A stretch of DNA of 64,000 nucleotides. Source: Microbacterium sp. LWH3-1.2. GTDB taxonomy: Bacteria > Actinomycetota > Actinomycetes > Actinomycetales > Microbacteriaceae. Position numbers and translations under genes: made by a program. The stretch lies in NCBI RefSeq assembly GCF_040675855.1, contig NZ_JBEGIK010000001.1, positions 3,534,001 through 3,598,000 of the forward strand. Reading direction: 5' to 3'. Of the stretch, positions 54,006-64,000 are shown piece by piece (position 1 is the first letter of the stretch; every line of letters starts with the position of its first letter). Under the pieces are notes generated by a model, which saw only the letters and a program-made list of their open reading frames with translations, was not told where the DNA came from and did no database searches.

Positions 54006-54962
54006 ATGCTCTCCGCCGCCATCGCCCTCGTGGGCGCCATCGTGTACGGCTCTGCGGACTTCCTGGGCGGCCTCGCGGCCCGGCGCCTGCGCTCGATCGT
54101 GGTGACGGCCGTCGCCGCGGTCTCGGGACTCGGTGCCCTGCTCGTCACTCAGCCGCTTTTCGGCGGCGTCTGGTCGGCGTCCGACGTGGCGTGGGGCGTG
54201 CTCGGCGGCATCTTCAGCGTGGTCGCGATCGCGTTGCTGTACGCGTGCCTTGCGATCGGCCCGATGAGCATCCTGTCGCCGCTGACCGCCGTCGTGTCGG
54301 CCATCGCACCGATGCTCTGGGGGCTGCTTGTGAACAACGATGCGCTGGCGCCGATCGGCTACGCAGGACTCGGTGTGGCGCTCGTCGCTGTCGTGCTCGT
54401 GGGCTTCATCCCCGGCGAGAGGATCGTCCGGCCGAGCACCCAAGGCCTCGCGATGGCCGTCGGGGCGGGCCTTGCGATCGGCGCGTTCCTCATCGTGCTC
54501 GATCGGACCTCCGCCGCCAGCGGCCTCGTGCCGCTGGTGACGAGCCGCGCGACCAGCGGTGTCGTGACGCTCGCCATCGTGGGCGTGCTGGCCTTCGCGG
54601 CCCTCCGGCGCGGCGATCGCGCGCGGTCGGTGCTCGAAGTCGCAGGACTCCCGCTCGGCGCCGCACCCAGCGGGCACGCCGACCTCGAGCATGCCACGAC
54701 GGGGGTCGGGCGCGTCATCGCGACGACTCGTCAGGCCTGGTGGCTGGCGATCGCGTGCGGGATCGCGGATGCCGCCGCCAACGCCCTCGCCCTCTTCGCG
54801 CTGCGGACGGGCGACCTGGCCGTGGTGTCGGCGCTCACCGCGCTCTACCCCGCCGGCACGATCCTGCTCGCGGCGATCGTGCTGCGGGAGCGGGTCGCGG
54901 CGGTGCAGTGGGTGGGCCTCGGCCTCGCCCTGGTCGCCGGCGGCATGCTGGCCCTCGCATAA
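54006..54962 (+). CDS. EamA/DMT-family transporter
   Basis: 318 residues, about ten membrane segments. First repeat: AIVYGSADFLGGLAARRL and MSILSPLTAVVSAIAPMLWG; second: VVSALTALYPAGTILLAAIV and LRERVAAVQWVGLGLALVAG. The two EamA signatures are intact. Substrate unknown. ATG 54006. Divergent from mmpL, so one regulator could serve both. Confidence 0.88.
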   Translation: MLSAAIALVGAIVYGSADFLGGLAARRLRSIVVTAVAAVSGLGALLVTQPLFGGVWSASDVAWGVLGGIFSVVAIALLYACLAIGPMSILSPLTAVVSAIAPMLWGLLVNNDALAPIGYAGLGVALVAVVLVGFIPGERIVRPSTQGLAMAVGAGLAIGAFLIVLDRTSAASGLVPLVTSRATSGVVTLAIVGVLAFAALRRGDRARSVLEVAGLPLGAAPSGHADLEHATTGVGRVIATTRQAWWLAIACGIADAAANALALFALRTGDLAVVSALTALYPAGTILLAAIVLRERVAAVQWVGLGLALVAGGMLALA

Positions 54963-54992
54963 AGCCGAAGGCCCCGCCAGCGAGTCAGCGGA

Positions 54993-55388
54993 TCAGCCGC
55001 GCACGAACAGCATCACGAGCGACGTGACGAGCGCCACCACGCCGAGCGCGAGCATCCCGATCGCCAGGCGGGCGACGGCGCGCACCGCCGGGGAGCCCTG
55101 GGTCAGCCGCATCCGATTCCGCGATCCGCGGCGCACGAAGATGTCGGCCATGTCCGCGTCGCCGATGTGGTGATCCTGCTCGTGGGTGAGGTGCGCTTCG
55201 CCGACGCCGCCGTCCTCGTCGAACCAGCGGACGAGCCGGCCGTTCGGGCCGCTCTCGACGACCGCGCGCACCGGCAGCCAGGTGCCGTCGAAGAGGTACA
55301 TGATGAGCGCGATCCCCGCGAGGAGGGCCCCCACACCGAATCCGATCCACGAGAAGATCTCGGCGAGGGCGTCGATCGCCTGAGACAC
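54993..55388 (-). CDS. two-helix membrane protein, unknown function
   Basis: 131 residues. A hydrophobic helix at each end (SWIGFGVGALLAGIALIMYL and LAIGMLALGVVALVTSLVML) flanks an SH3-like middle region (GTWLPVRAVVESGPNGRLVR, WFDEDGGVGEAHL). GTG 55388 has AAGGA upstream. Found in related actinobacteria; no function known. Confidence 0.78.
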   Translation of the reverse strand: MSQAIDALAEIFSWIGFGVGALLAGIALIMYLFDGTWLPVRAVVESGPNGRLVRWFDEDGGVGEAHLTHEQDHHIGDADMADIFVRRGSRNRMRLTQGSPAVRAVARLAIGMLALGVVALVTSLVMLFVRG

Positions 55389-55446
55389 CGCATCACCGTC
55401 CTTCGGATACGGAAAACGGCCGCTGTCCGCGGCCGTTCCGGTTCTG

Positions 55447-55519
55447 AGCCACCTAAGGGAATCGAACCCTTGACCTAATCATTACGAGTGATTCGCTCTG
55501 CCGACTGAGCTAAGGTGGC
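55447..55519 (-). tRNA. tRNA-Thr (anticodon CGU)
   Basis: On the minus strand it starts GCCACCTTAGCTCAG, with acceptor GCCACCT/AGGTGGC, anticodon stem AATCA/TGATT around CTCGTAA (anticodon CGU), and T arm AAGGGTTCGATTCCCTT. Discriminator U; CCA is not encoded. Confidence 0.96.
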
Positions 55520-55568
55520 CGGCCTCGCTTGCGCGACGCACAAGCAACGATCTTACAGGGTCACGGCG

Positions 55569-55806
55569 GTGCTCGCGAACCACGGCGGCCGAGGCCCCGT
55601 CGAGATCGACGGCCGCGACATCACGCACCTGCGCTAGCGCGAACTGCTCGGCGACATCGGCATGATCTTCCAGCCGTTTCGGCCTCGTCGACTCCCCGAC
55701 GATCGCGAAGAACATCGCGTACCCGCTCGAGGTCGCGCGTCGTCCGCGGGCCGAGACCTGCGCGCGTCGAAGAGCTCCCACGGGCCGAGGCATCCGCTCT
55801 CCTCAT
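55569..55806 (+). pseudogene. fragment of a MetN-like ABC ATPase gene
   Basis: Three frames read in turn give GPVEIDGRDITHLR, a TAG stop (55635-55637), RELLGDIGMIFQPF, then FGLVDSPTIAKNIAYPLEVA, then ARVEELPRAEASALL. These match the middle of methionine-importer ATPases, between Walker A and the signature motif. Both ends are absent. It lies between tRNA-Thr(CGU) and a hydrolase gene, a typical place for decayed insertions. Confidence 0.65.
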
Positions 55807-55814
55807 GTCGCGGG

Positions 55815-57374
55815 TCACTCGCAGCGGAGGCCGTCCTGCGGGGGCGTGCCGTCGAGCAGATAGGTCTCGACGGCGGAGTCGACGCACGCGTTGCCCTTGT
55901 TGTAACCGGTGTGACCCTCGCCGACCCGCGTCACCAGCACGCCGGAGGAGAGCTGCTCGGCCAGCGACACCGACCACTCGTACGGTGTGGCCGGGTCGTT
56001 CGTCGTACCCACGACGACGATGGGCGCTGCGCCGTCGGCGGTGATGCGCGCGCGCACGCCGGTGGGCGGGTGGGGCCAGACCTCGCACGGATCGGGGCCC
56101 TGCCAGTAGGGGGCCACGGTCGGGGCCTCCGCCTCGAGGAGAGCCGTCGCGTCTGCCTGCTCCTGTTCGGTCGCATCGACCGGGTAGTCCATGCAGTTGT
56201 AGGCGCGGAACGCCTCGGTCTGGTTGTCGAGGTAGATGCCGTCCTGGCGGTTGTTGTAGAAGTCGGCGAGCTGGAAGGCGATCTCGGCGTTGCCCTGCAG
56301 GACGTCGGCGAGCGCCGTCGTGAGGTAGCTCCAGCTGTCCTGCGAGTAGAGGGCGGCGACGATGGCGGTCATCAGAGAGTCCGCGCCCAGCGTGCGGCCG
56401 TCCGCGTTCGGGATGGGGTCGCGGTCGACGCTGGCCAGAAGTGCACCCAGGTCGGCCATCGCCTCATCGACAGTGCCGCGGAAGGGGCACTCGTCGTCGG
56501 TCAGGCAGTCAGCCATGTACGCGCGCAGTGCCGACTCGAAGCCGACGCCCTGGGTGATCCCGACATCCAGCCCGGAGACGGACGGGTCGATCGCACCGTC
56601 GAGCACGAGTCGTCCCACCTTCTGGGGGAACAGTTTCGCGTAGGTCGCGCCGAGGAACGTGCCGTACGAGTAGCCGAGGTAGTTCAGCTCGGTGTCGCCG
56701 AGCACCGCACGCAACAGGTCCATGTCGCGGGCGGCGTTCTCTGTCGTGATGTACGGAAGGATGCCGTCGCTGTTCTCGCCGCAGGCTTCGCCGAACTCCC
56801 TGTGTCGTTCGAGGAGCTCGTCCGTCCACGCATCGGTTCCCCGAGCGTTCGCGGGAATGTCGTAGAGGTAGGCGTCCATGTCGGCCGCGTCGTAGCACGT
56901 CACCGAGGTCGACTCACCGACACCGCGCGGATCGAAGCCGATGACATCGAACTGTTGACGCACCGGCTCGCTCACCGCGAACGAGACCGAGTCTCGGATC
57001 AGCGCCACACCGCTCGCGCCCGGACCGCCCGGGTTGGTCAGCAGAGATCCGAGGGGATCGTCGGTGCCCTCGGCGCGGCTGCGGATGACGGACAGCTCGA
57101 TGTCGCCCTTCGTCGGGTCGGCCCAGTCCAGCGGCGCCGTCACCGTCGTGCAGTCGAAGGTCTCGTTGCAGCCCGACCAGTCGAGCTTCTGCTCGTAGTA
57201 CGGCAGCAGGTTCTCGGCGACGCCGTCCGTATCCGCCGCCTTGCTCGAGGACGGCCGGGGCGACGCGTCCGGGATCATCGCCGACAGGCAGCCGCTGAGG
57301 ATGACGGATGCGGCGACGAGGCCTGCGACGACGGCTGCCGCGCGACTCCGTCGGCGGGGGCGGGTCGGGTTCAC
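55815..57374 (-). CDS. secreted alpha/beta-hydrolase lipoprotein, tripeptidyl aminopeptidase-like
   Basis: 519 residues. The lipoprotein signal ends VILSGC. The hydrolase core has LLTNPGGPGASGVALI (oxyanion strand), FDPRGVGESTSV, and nucleophile elbow LGYSYGTFLGATYA; Asp lies in TTNDPATPYEW and His in GEGHTGYN in the C-terminal TAP-like domain. Resembles Streptomyces tripeptidyl aminopeptidases and SlpD/E. GTG 57374 overlaps the holB stop (GTGA). Confidence 0.92.
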   Translation of the reverse strand: MNPTRPRRRSRAAAVVAGLVAASVILSGCLSAMIPDASPRPSSSKAADTDGVAENLLPYYEQKLDWSGCNETFDCTTVTAPLDWADPTKGDIELSVIRSRAEGTDDPLGSLLTNPGGPGASGVALIRDSVSFAVSEPVRQQFDVIGFDPRGVGESTSVTCYDAADMDAYLYDIPANARGTDAWTDELLERHREFGEACGENSDGILPYITTENAARDMDLLRAVLGDTELNYLGYSYGTFLGATYAKLFPQKVGRLVLDGAIDPSVSGLDVGITQGVGFESALRAYMADCLTDDECPFRGTVDEAMADLGALLASVDRDPIPNADGRTLGADSLMTAIVAALYSQDSWSYLTTALADVLQGNAEIAFQLADFYNNRQDGIYLDNQTEAFRAYNCMDYPVDATEQEQADATALLEAEAPTVAPYWQGPDPCEVWPHPPTGVRARITADGAAPIVVVGTTNDPATPYEWSVSLAEQLSSGVLVTRVGEGHTGYNKGNACVDSAVETYLLDGTPPQDGLRCE

Positions 57375-58555
57375 GGGATCCTTCCGCTCGCGACGGTGAC
57401 GAGCATGCTCTCGAGCGCCAGAGCGGGCGCGGCGTTCAATTCGAGGTTCTCGCGCGTGACGCCGATGCGGTCGACGACCGTCAGCGTGCGCTCGGGCGTC
57501 CACGCGGCCGCGAGGGCGCGCAGGTCGGGCTCGAGCTCGCGATTGATGAGGTCGGTGTCGCGGCCGAACTGCAGCAGCAGCACGTCGCGGAACATCGACT
57601 CGAGGTCGGTGAGCACGCGGTCGATGCCGTCGCGCAGGCTGCGCGTGGCGCGACGCTTCTGCTCGTCCTCGAGGGCCGAGAGCTGCGAGCGCACGGCGGG
57701 CGGGATCGCGCCGCCCTCGGCGATGCCGAGCGTGCGCAGGAGACCGGCGCGCTCCGCTTCGTCGCGCTCCGCGGTGAGCGCCTTCGCGTCGTCGGTGGCG
57801 GCGGCGACGATCGCGCCGGCGACCTCCACCGCGTCGCCCACGCCGCGTACCGCGAGCACGCCGCGCAGCGTGGCGTCGCGACGTGCGCGGGCCGCAGCAT
57901 CCGTCGCGAGCCGCTGCGCCATGCCGATGTGGCGCTGCGCGTGGCGAGCGGACTGCTCGGCGATCGCCGGATCGACGCCGCTTCGCCGCACGATGAGCTC
58001 GGCGACGTCGGCGACGTCGGGCTCGCGAAGGCGCAGCGTGCGCACGCGAGAACGGATCGTCGGCAGGAGGTCGGCCTCACTCGGCGCGCACAGCACCCAG
58101 ACGGTGCGCTCGGGCGGCTCTTCGAGCGCCTTCAGCAGCACGTTCGACGTGCGCTCGGCCATGCGGTCGGCGTCTTCCATGACGATGACGCGGTAGCGCC
58201 CGAGCGACGGCGCGAAATACGACCGCTCGACGAGGGCGCGGGCGTCCTTGATGGAGATGATGACGCCCTCGGTGCGCAGCGCCGTCAGGTCGGGGTGGGT
58301 GCCGGCGAGCACCTGGTGCATCGTGCGCTCGTCACCGGGCTCGGCGATGAGAGCTGCCGCGAAGGCGTGGGCGAGCGTGGACCGACCGGAGCCGGGAGGG
58401 CCGGTGATGAGCCACGCATGGGTCATCGACGCGGGATCGGATGCTGCTTGCGTGAGCGCGGCCACGGCGTCGGGCTGTCCCCACACGTCGCCCCAGGGGA
58501 ATGCCTTGTCGTCCGTCACGGGAGACGCCCCAGCGACAGCGGCGACCGGCTCCAT
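57371..58555 (-). CDS. holB: DNA polymerase III delta' subunit
   Basis: 394 residues. VWGQPDAVAALTQAASDP starts the AAA+ domain; the Walker A is LITGPPGSGRSTLAHAFA, the Walker B region reads YRVIVMEDADRM, and NVLLKALEEPPERTVWVL with TIRSRVRTLRL follows the sensor/SRC pattern. It opens and loads the sliding clamp with DnaX and HolA. ATG 58555 (MEPVAAVAGA) is the likely start; 57 bases separate it from tmk. Confidence 0.94.
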   Translation of the reverse strand: MEPVAAVAGASPVTDDKAFPWGDVWGQPDAVAALTQAASDPASMTHAWLITGPPGSGRSTLAHAFAAALIAEPGDERTMHQVLAGTHPDLTALRTEGVIISIKDARALVERSYFAPSLGRYRVIVMEDADRMAERTSNVLLKALEEPPERTVWVLCAPSEADLLPTIRSRVRTLRLREPDVADVAELIVRRSGVDPAIAEQSARHAQRHIGMAQRLATDAAARARRDATLRGVLAVRGVGDAVEVAGAIVAAATDDAKALTAERDEAERAGLLRTLGIAEGGAIPPAVRSQLSALEDEQKRRATRSLRDGIDRVLTDLESMFRDVLLLQFGRDTDLINRELEPDLRALAAAWTPERTLTVVDRIGVTRENLELNAAPALALESMLVTVASGRIP

Positions 58556-58612
58556 GCCGACCAGCCTAACCGTGGCGCCGGACACCCGCTGTGCGTACGC
58601 CGAGCGTTCGCT

Positions 58613-59250
58613 TCATGCGAGCAGCCGCTCCACACGCGCCCGCACGGCCGCGGCGAGATCGGCGGGCGGCAACGCCGCGTCGAGGACGAGGAAGCGCCCG
58701 GGCTCGGCGGCGGCGAGCGCCAGGAACTCCTCCCGCACCCGGGCGTGGAAGTGCTCCTTCTCGGCCTCGAGACGGTCGAACGGCTTGTCGTCGGCGTCGA
58801 GACGCTCGCGGGCCGATGCGGGGTCGAGGTCGAGGAGCACCGTCACATCGGGGAGGAGTCCCCCCGTCGCCCACAGCGACAGTTCGCGCACCTCGTCGCG
58901 CCCGAGGACGCGCCCGGCGCCCTGATACGCGACGGAAGAGTCGAGGTAGCGATCCTGGATCACGACCTCGCCGCGCGCCAGGGCGGGGCGAACGAGCGTC
59001 TCGACGTGGTGCGCCCGGTCGGCGGCGTACAGGAGGGCCTCGGCCCGCGGGGCGACCTCGCCGCGATGATGCAGGACGATGTCGCGGATGAGCACGCCGA
59101 CTTCGGTGCCGCCGGGCTCGCGCGTGCGCACGACGGTGCGTCCGGCATCCGTCAGCCAGGCGTCGAGGAGCGCAGCCTGCGTCGTCTTGCCGACACCGTC
59201 GCCGCCCTCGAACGTGACGAACAGCCCCCTCGCGGTGTCGCCGGGGCCTG

Positions 59251-59254
<4 letters not shown>
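58613..59254 (-). CDS. tmk: thymidylate kinase
   Basis: 213 residues. P-loop FEGGDGVGKTTQAALLDAWL, REPGGTEVG, the DR(Y) motif IQDRYLDSSVAYQGAGR, and a short LID region near KPFDRLEAEKEHFH. It phosphorylates dTMP. GTG 59254 overlaps the topA stop (GTGA), making topA-tmk-holB a coupled set, usual in Actinobacteria. Confidence 0.95.
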
Positions 59255-61968
<2,714 letters not shown>

Positions 61969-62035
61969 CGGGGGCGTCCTTTCTTCGACGCAAACCATAC
62001 ACGCCAGTTCCCGGTGCGGGCGCTGTGAGACGGGA

Positions 62036-62407
62036 TCAGGGCGGCGGACCTGCCCGAGCCGATGCCCGTGCGGCGACCGGTCCGAGGCGCATCGAGACGG
62101 TGACCGTCGCGATCAGCTCGTCGAGCTCGCACGCCTCGACGACGGCGCCGAACGTGCCCGCGACCTCGGCCGCCCGATCGCACGGGACACCGGGAATCGC
62201 CCCCGATGCCGCGTCCGCCGCGGCGAGCGCCCCGGCGTCCGCCGCCGAGGCCAATCGCTGGCTCGCGGCCGCGGCCGCGCCGGCGCCGGCGAGCCCCACC
62301 GCGAGCAGCGCTGCGGCGGAGATGATCCCGACGGCCGCCATCGTCCCCGCCATCAGCAGCGTCCGCTCGCCGGCGGGGCGAAGGCACGCGGCAGGATCAC
62401 AGGCCAC
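62036..62407 (-). CDS. TadE-like secreted/pilus-associated small protein (Rv3654c-like)
   Basis: About 123 residues. A hydrophobic segment (TMAAVGIISAAALLAVGLAG) is followed by ASQRLASAADAGALAAADAA, the pattern of flp-pilus-assembly TadE/helicase-neighbourhood proteins. The start is uncertain: GTG 62407 overlaps the preceding gene by 11 bases, and ATG 62353 is also possible. Last gene of the Tad-like row before topA. Confidence 0.7.
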   Translation of the reverse strand: MACDPAACLRPAGERTLLMAGTMAAVGIISAAALLAVGLAGAGAAAAASQRLASAADAGALAAADAASGAIPGVPCDRAAEVAGTFGAVVEACELDELIATVTVSMRLGPVAARASARAGPPP

Positions 62408-62729
62408 CTGCCAATGCGCACCCGGCGGCCGTGACACGCACCCCGAACAGCGCGGACGCGGTTGCCGACACGCACACGAGATCACCTCGAGGGGTGATCT
62501 CGACGGATGCCTCGCCCACCGTCGCCGCGACGGCATCGCGGACGCGCTGGTCGGATTCGCCGCGAGCGCTCAGGCGCGCGGCATCCGCCACCGCGTCTTG
62601 AAGCCGCACCTGCCGGGACGCCCCGGCGAGCGCGCCCACACCGAGGACCAGCACGAGGACGACCGCCGGGAGGGCGACCGCGAACTCGGCGACGACCGCG
62701 CCGCGGTCGTCGCCCAGCCGCGGGCGCAT
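62397..62729 (-). CDS. TadE-family pseudopilin-like protein
   Basis: 110 residues. GAVVAEFAVALPAVVLVLVL is the TadE-type Glu-containing N-terminal helix, followed by VRLQDAVADAARLSARG. It is expected at the membrane as a minor pilin. ATG 62729 overlaps the DUF4244 stop (62729-62731); a GTG directly before it (62732) is an alternative start. Confidence 0.8.
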   Translation of the reverse strand: MRPRLGDDRGAVVAEFAVALPAVVLVLVLGVGALAGASRQVRLQDAVADAARLSARGESDQRVRDAVAATVGEASVEITPRGDLVCVSATASALFGVRVTAAGCALAGGL

Positions 62730-62971
62730 CACGCCACCGTGAGCGCGCGTCGTACGAGGTCGGTGAGGATTGTGCGCACCTCGTCGGACCGCATGATCAC
62801 GACCAGCAGTCCGGCGAAGGCGACGGCTGCCATCGTCGCGATGGCGTACTCGGCCGTCGCGGCTCCGGTCTCGTCGGCCCACGTGCGTTCGGCCTCGGGC
62901 GGTGCGAACAGGCGTTCGGCACGGCGGCGTGTGAGAGGGGGCACGACTCGGTCGGCTCGGGACAGGGACAT
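62729..62971 (-). CDS. DUF4244 small membrane protein (Flp pilin-like)
   Basis: 80 residues. ETGAATAEYAIATMAAVAF resembles the Flp prepilin cleavage region (Gly before a hydrophobic helix with Glu at +5 or nearby), continuing AGLLVVIMRSDEVRTILTDL. Likely the major Flp-type pilin. ATG 62971 has GGAGAA 8 bases upstream. The 88 bases upstream hold no gene. Confidence 0.85.
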   Translation of the reverse strand: MSLSRADRVVPPLTRRRAERLFAPPEAERTWADETGAATAEYAIATMAAVAFAGLLVVIMRSDEVRTILTDLVRRALTVA

Positions 62972-63059
62972 GGGGGTTCTCCGTTCGATGGATTCGTGGT
63001 TCGGGCACGGTCTGGGGCGACGGCCAGTCGCGGGTCGGCGCGGCTCGCGAGCCGGTCCG

Positions 63060-63980
63060 TCACAGCGAGACCGACATCGTCGACATGACGCTGAGCAGCA
63101 TGGGCGCGACTCCGAGAAGGAGGAAGGCCGGCAGCGTGCACACGCCCAGCGGAATGAGCAGCCGAGACGAGAGCCGCGCAGCACGCAGACGGGCTTCGAC
63201 GCGCGCACGATGCCGGGCGTGGGCGGCCGAAGCGCGCAGCAGCTCGACGGCGGGCACGCCGGCCGTCCGCGACAGCGCCAGCACGGCATCCACATCGTCC
63301 GATCTGCCGGAATCCTCCTCCACGTGGGCTGTTTCATGCGCGGAGCGGTCCTCCGAAACGGAGCTCCCGCCCGGGTTTCCTCGTCGGCGCGCCTCCCGTA
63401 CGACCGCCCGCGCCCGATCGATGGAGACCCCGCCGCTCAGGGCGATCGCGATCAGCTCCGCATCGAGGCCGGGCGCGCCCTCGGACGTCGCGGCTGCGCG
63501 CACGAGCCGCGTCGTCCAGCGGCGAGCAGCGAGGATCAGCACGGCGCCGCCGGCGAGACAGGCCACCCCGAGCGGATTCGCGAACAGGGTGCCGAACGTA
63601 TCGAACCCGAGTGCAGCGCCCAGTCCCACCGCAACGAGCGGGAGCCAGCTCATGAGTCGAGCCGTTCCCGCGGGCTCGGCGAGGGCCACCCGCACGTCGT
63701 CGGCCGCCTCCTGCCCGTCGCGCAGCGCCGCGGCCAGTCCACGCAGGCACTCGGCGAGCGGTGCACCCACGACCAGCGCGACCTGAGAGGCGACGCCGAC
63801 CTCGCGCCACGCGCCGGACCCCGCGGTGGCGATCGCCTCGGGCAGCGGCACCCCTCGTCCGATCGCCGATGCGACGTTCAGAGCCGCCGGGTCGCCGGCG
63901 CGAGCGAGATGCTCCCACGCGCGGGCAGGCGCCACTCCCGCCTGCAGCAGCACCGCCAGCCTCAGGACAGTCTCCGCCAC
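63060..63980 (-). CDS. type II secretion F / TadC-like membrane protein (may extend past the edge)
   Basis: 306 residues from GTG 63980; the frame stays open to the window end (PASSAD before VAETV), so the true start may lie outside. LAVLLQAGVAPARAWEHLA and a second DAELIAIALSGGVSIDRARA are the paired T2SSF-like repeats; three or four membrane segments (MSWLPLVAVGLGAALGFDTF, GVACLAGGAVLILAARR, and LLIPLGVCTLPAFLLLGVAP). It would be the membrane platform of a Tad-like pilus, with DUF4244 and TadE genes downstream. Confidence 0.85.
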   Translation of the reverse strand: MAETVLRLAVLLQAGVAPARAWEHLARAGDPAALNVASAIGRGVPLPEAIATAGSGAWREVGVASQVALVVGAPLAECLRGLAAALRDGQEAADDVRVALAEPAGTARLMSWLPLVAVGLGAALGFDTFGTLFANPLGVACLAGGAVLILAARRWTTRLVRAAATSEGAPGLDAELIAIALSGGVSIDRARAVVREARRRGNPGGSSVSEDRSAHETAHVEEDSGRSDDVDAVLALSRTAGVPAVELLRASAAHARHRARVEARLRAARLSSRLLIPLGVCTLPAFLLLGVAPMLLSVMSTMSVSL

Positions 63981-64000
63981 GTCGGCTGATGACGCCGGGC

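Overview
The window comes from a high-GC actinobacterium, most likely Microbacteriaceae close to Microbacterium. This is inferred from base composition, GTG/TTG starts, CarD next to a fused IspDF, SenX3-RegX3 next to PhoU, CysS-RlmB, a GlnR-type orphan regulator and a topA-tmk-holB block beside Tad-like genes. No rRNA, CRISPR array, prophage or insertion sequence was seen. Nearly all long genes are intact, so the few broken ones are unlikely to reflect poor sequence quality.

Layout. 1-5.7 kb: a minus-strand urate/ureide catabolism cluster (uricase, HIU hydrolase, ureidoglycine aminohydrolase, two aldolase-like proteins, a Bcp peroxiredoxin) in which the OHCU decarboxylase and allantoinase genes survive only as decayed fragments. 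5.7-17 kb: YdcZ-type and EamA-type exporters, tRNA-Thr(UGU), a DsbA-fold protein without its CxxC, an orphan sugar-ABC ATPase, DUF4032, RlmB, CysS, IspDF and CarD. 17-30 kb: phosphate and nitrogen control (SenX3-RegX3, PhoU, GlnR-type regulator, polyphosphate kinase, MutT1-like Nudix/phosphatase) with gpmA, a FUSC protein and YgfZ. 30-36.4 kb: a Pls-like membrane nonribosomal peptide synthetase overlapping a zinc aminopeptidase gene, preceded by a Lys/Ala-rich protein and facing a 4'-phosphopantetheinyl transferase. 36.5-40.8 kb: pstSCAB with a two-unit PHO box. 41.7-42 kb: a noncoding stretch with a candidate structured RNA and an exact 54-bp repeat. 43.6-47.7 kb: a dipZ-sigK-rskA block divergent from a fasciclin lipoprotein, matching the mycobacterial SigK module. 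47.9-50 kb: a Ser/Thr kinase and a tRNA-Lys(UUU) gene split by a 250-nt group I intron. 50-57.4 kb: NUDIX-free accessory genes (GNAT, PncA, MmpL, EamA), tRNA-Thr(CGU), an alkD remnant, a metN-like remnant and a secreted tripeptidyl aminopeptidase-like hydrolase. 57.4-64 kb: holB-tmk-topA and Tad pilus-like genes running off the edge.

How it fits together. Three loci (phoU, ppk, pstS) carry GTTCACC-type repeats expected for PhoP/RegX3-class regulators, and the two-component pair is encoded beside phoU, so phosphate sensing, uptake and polyphosphate storage form one likely regulon. The most unusual items are the group I intron in tRNA-Lys, the Pls-like poly(amino acid) cassette, and the structured noncoding region at 41.7 kb.
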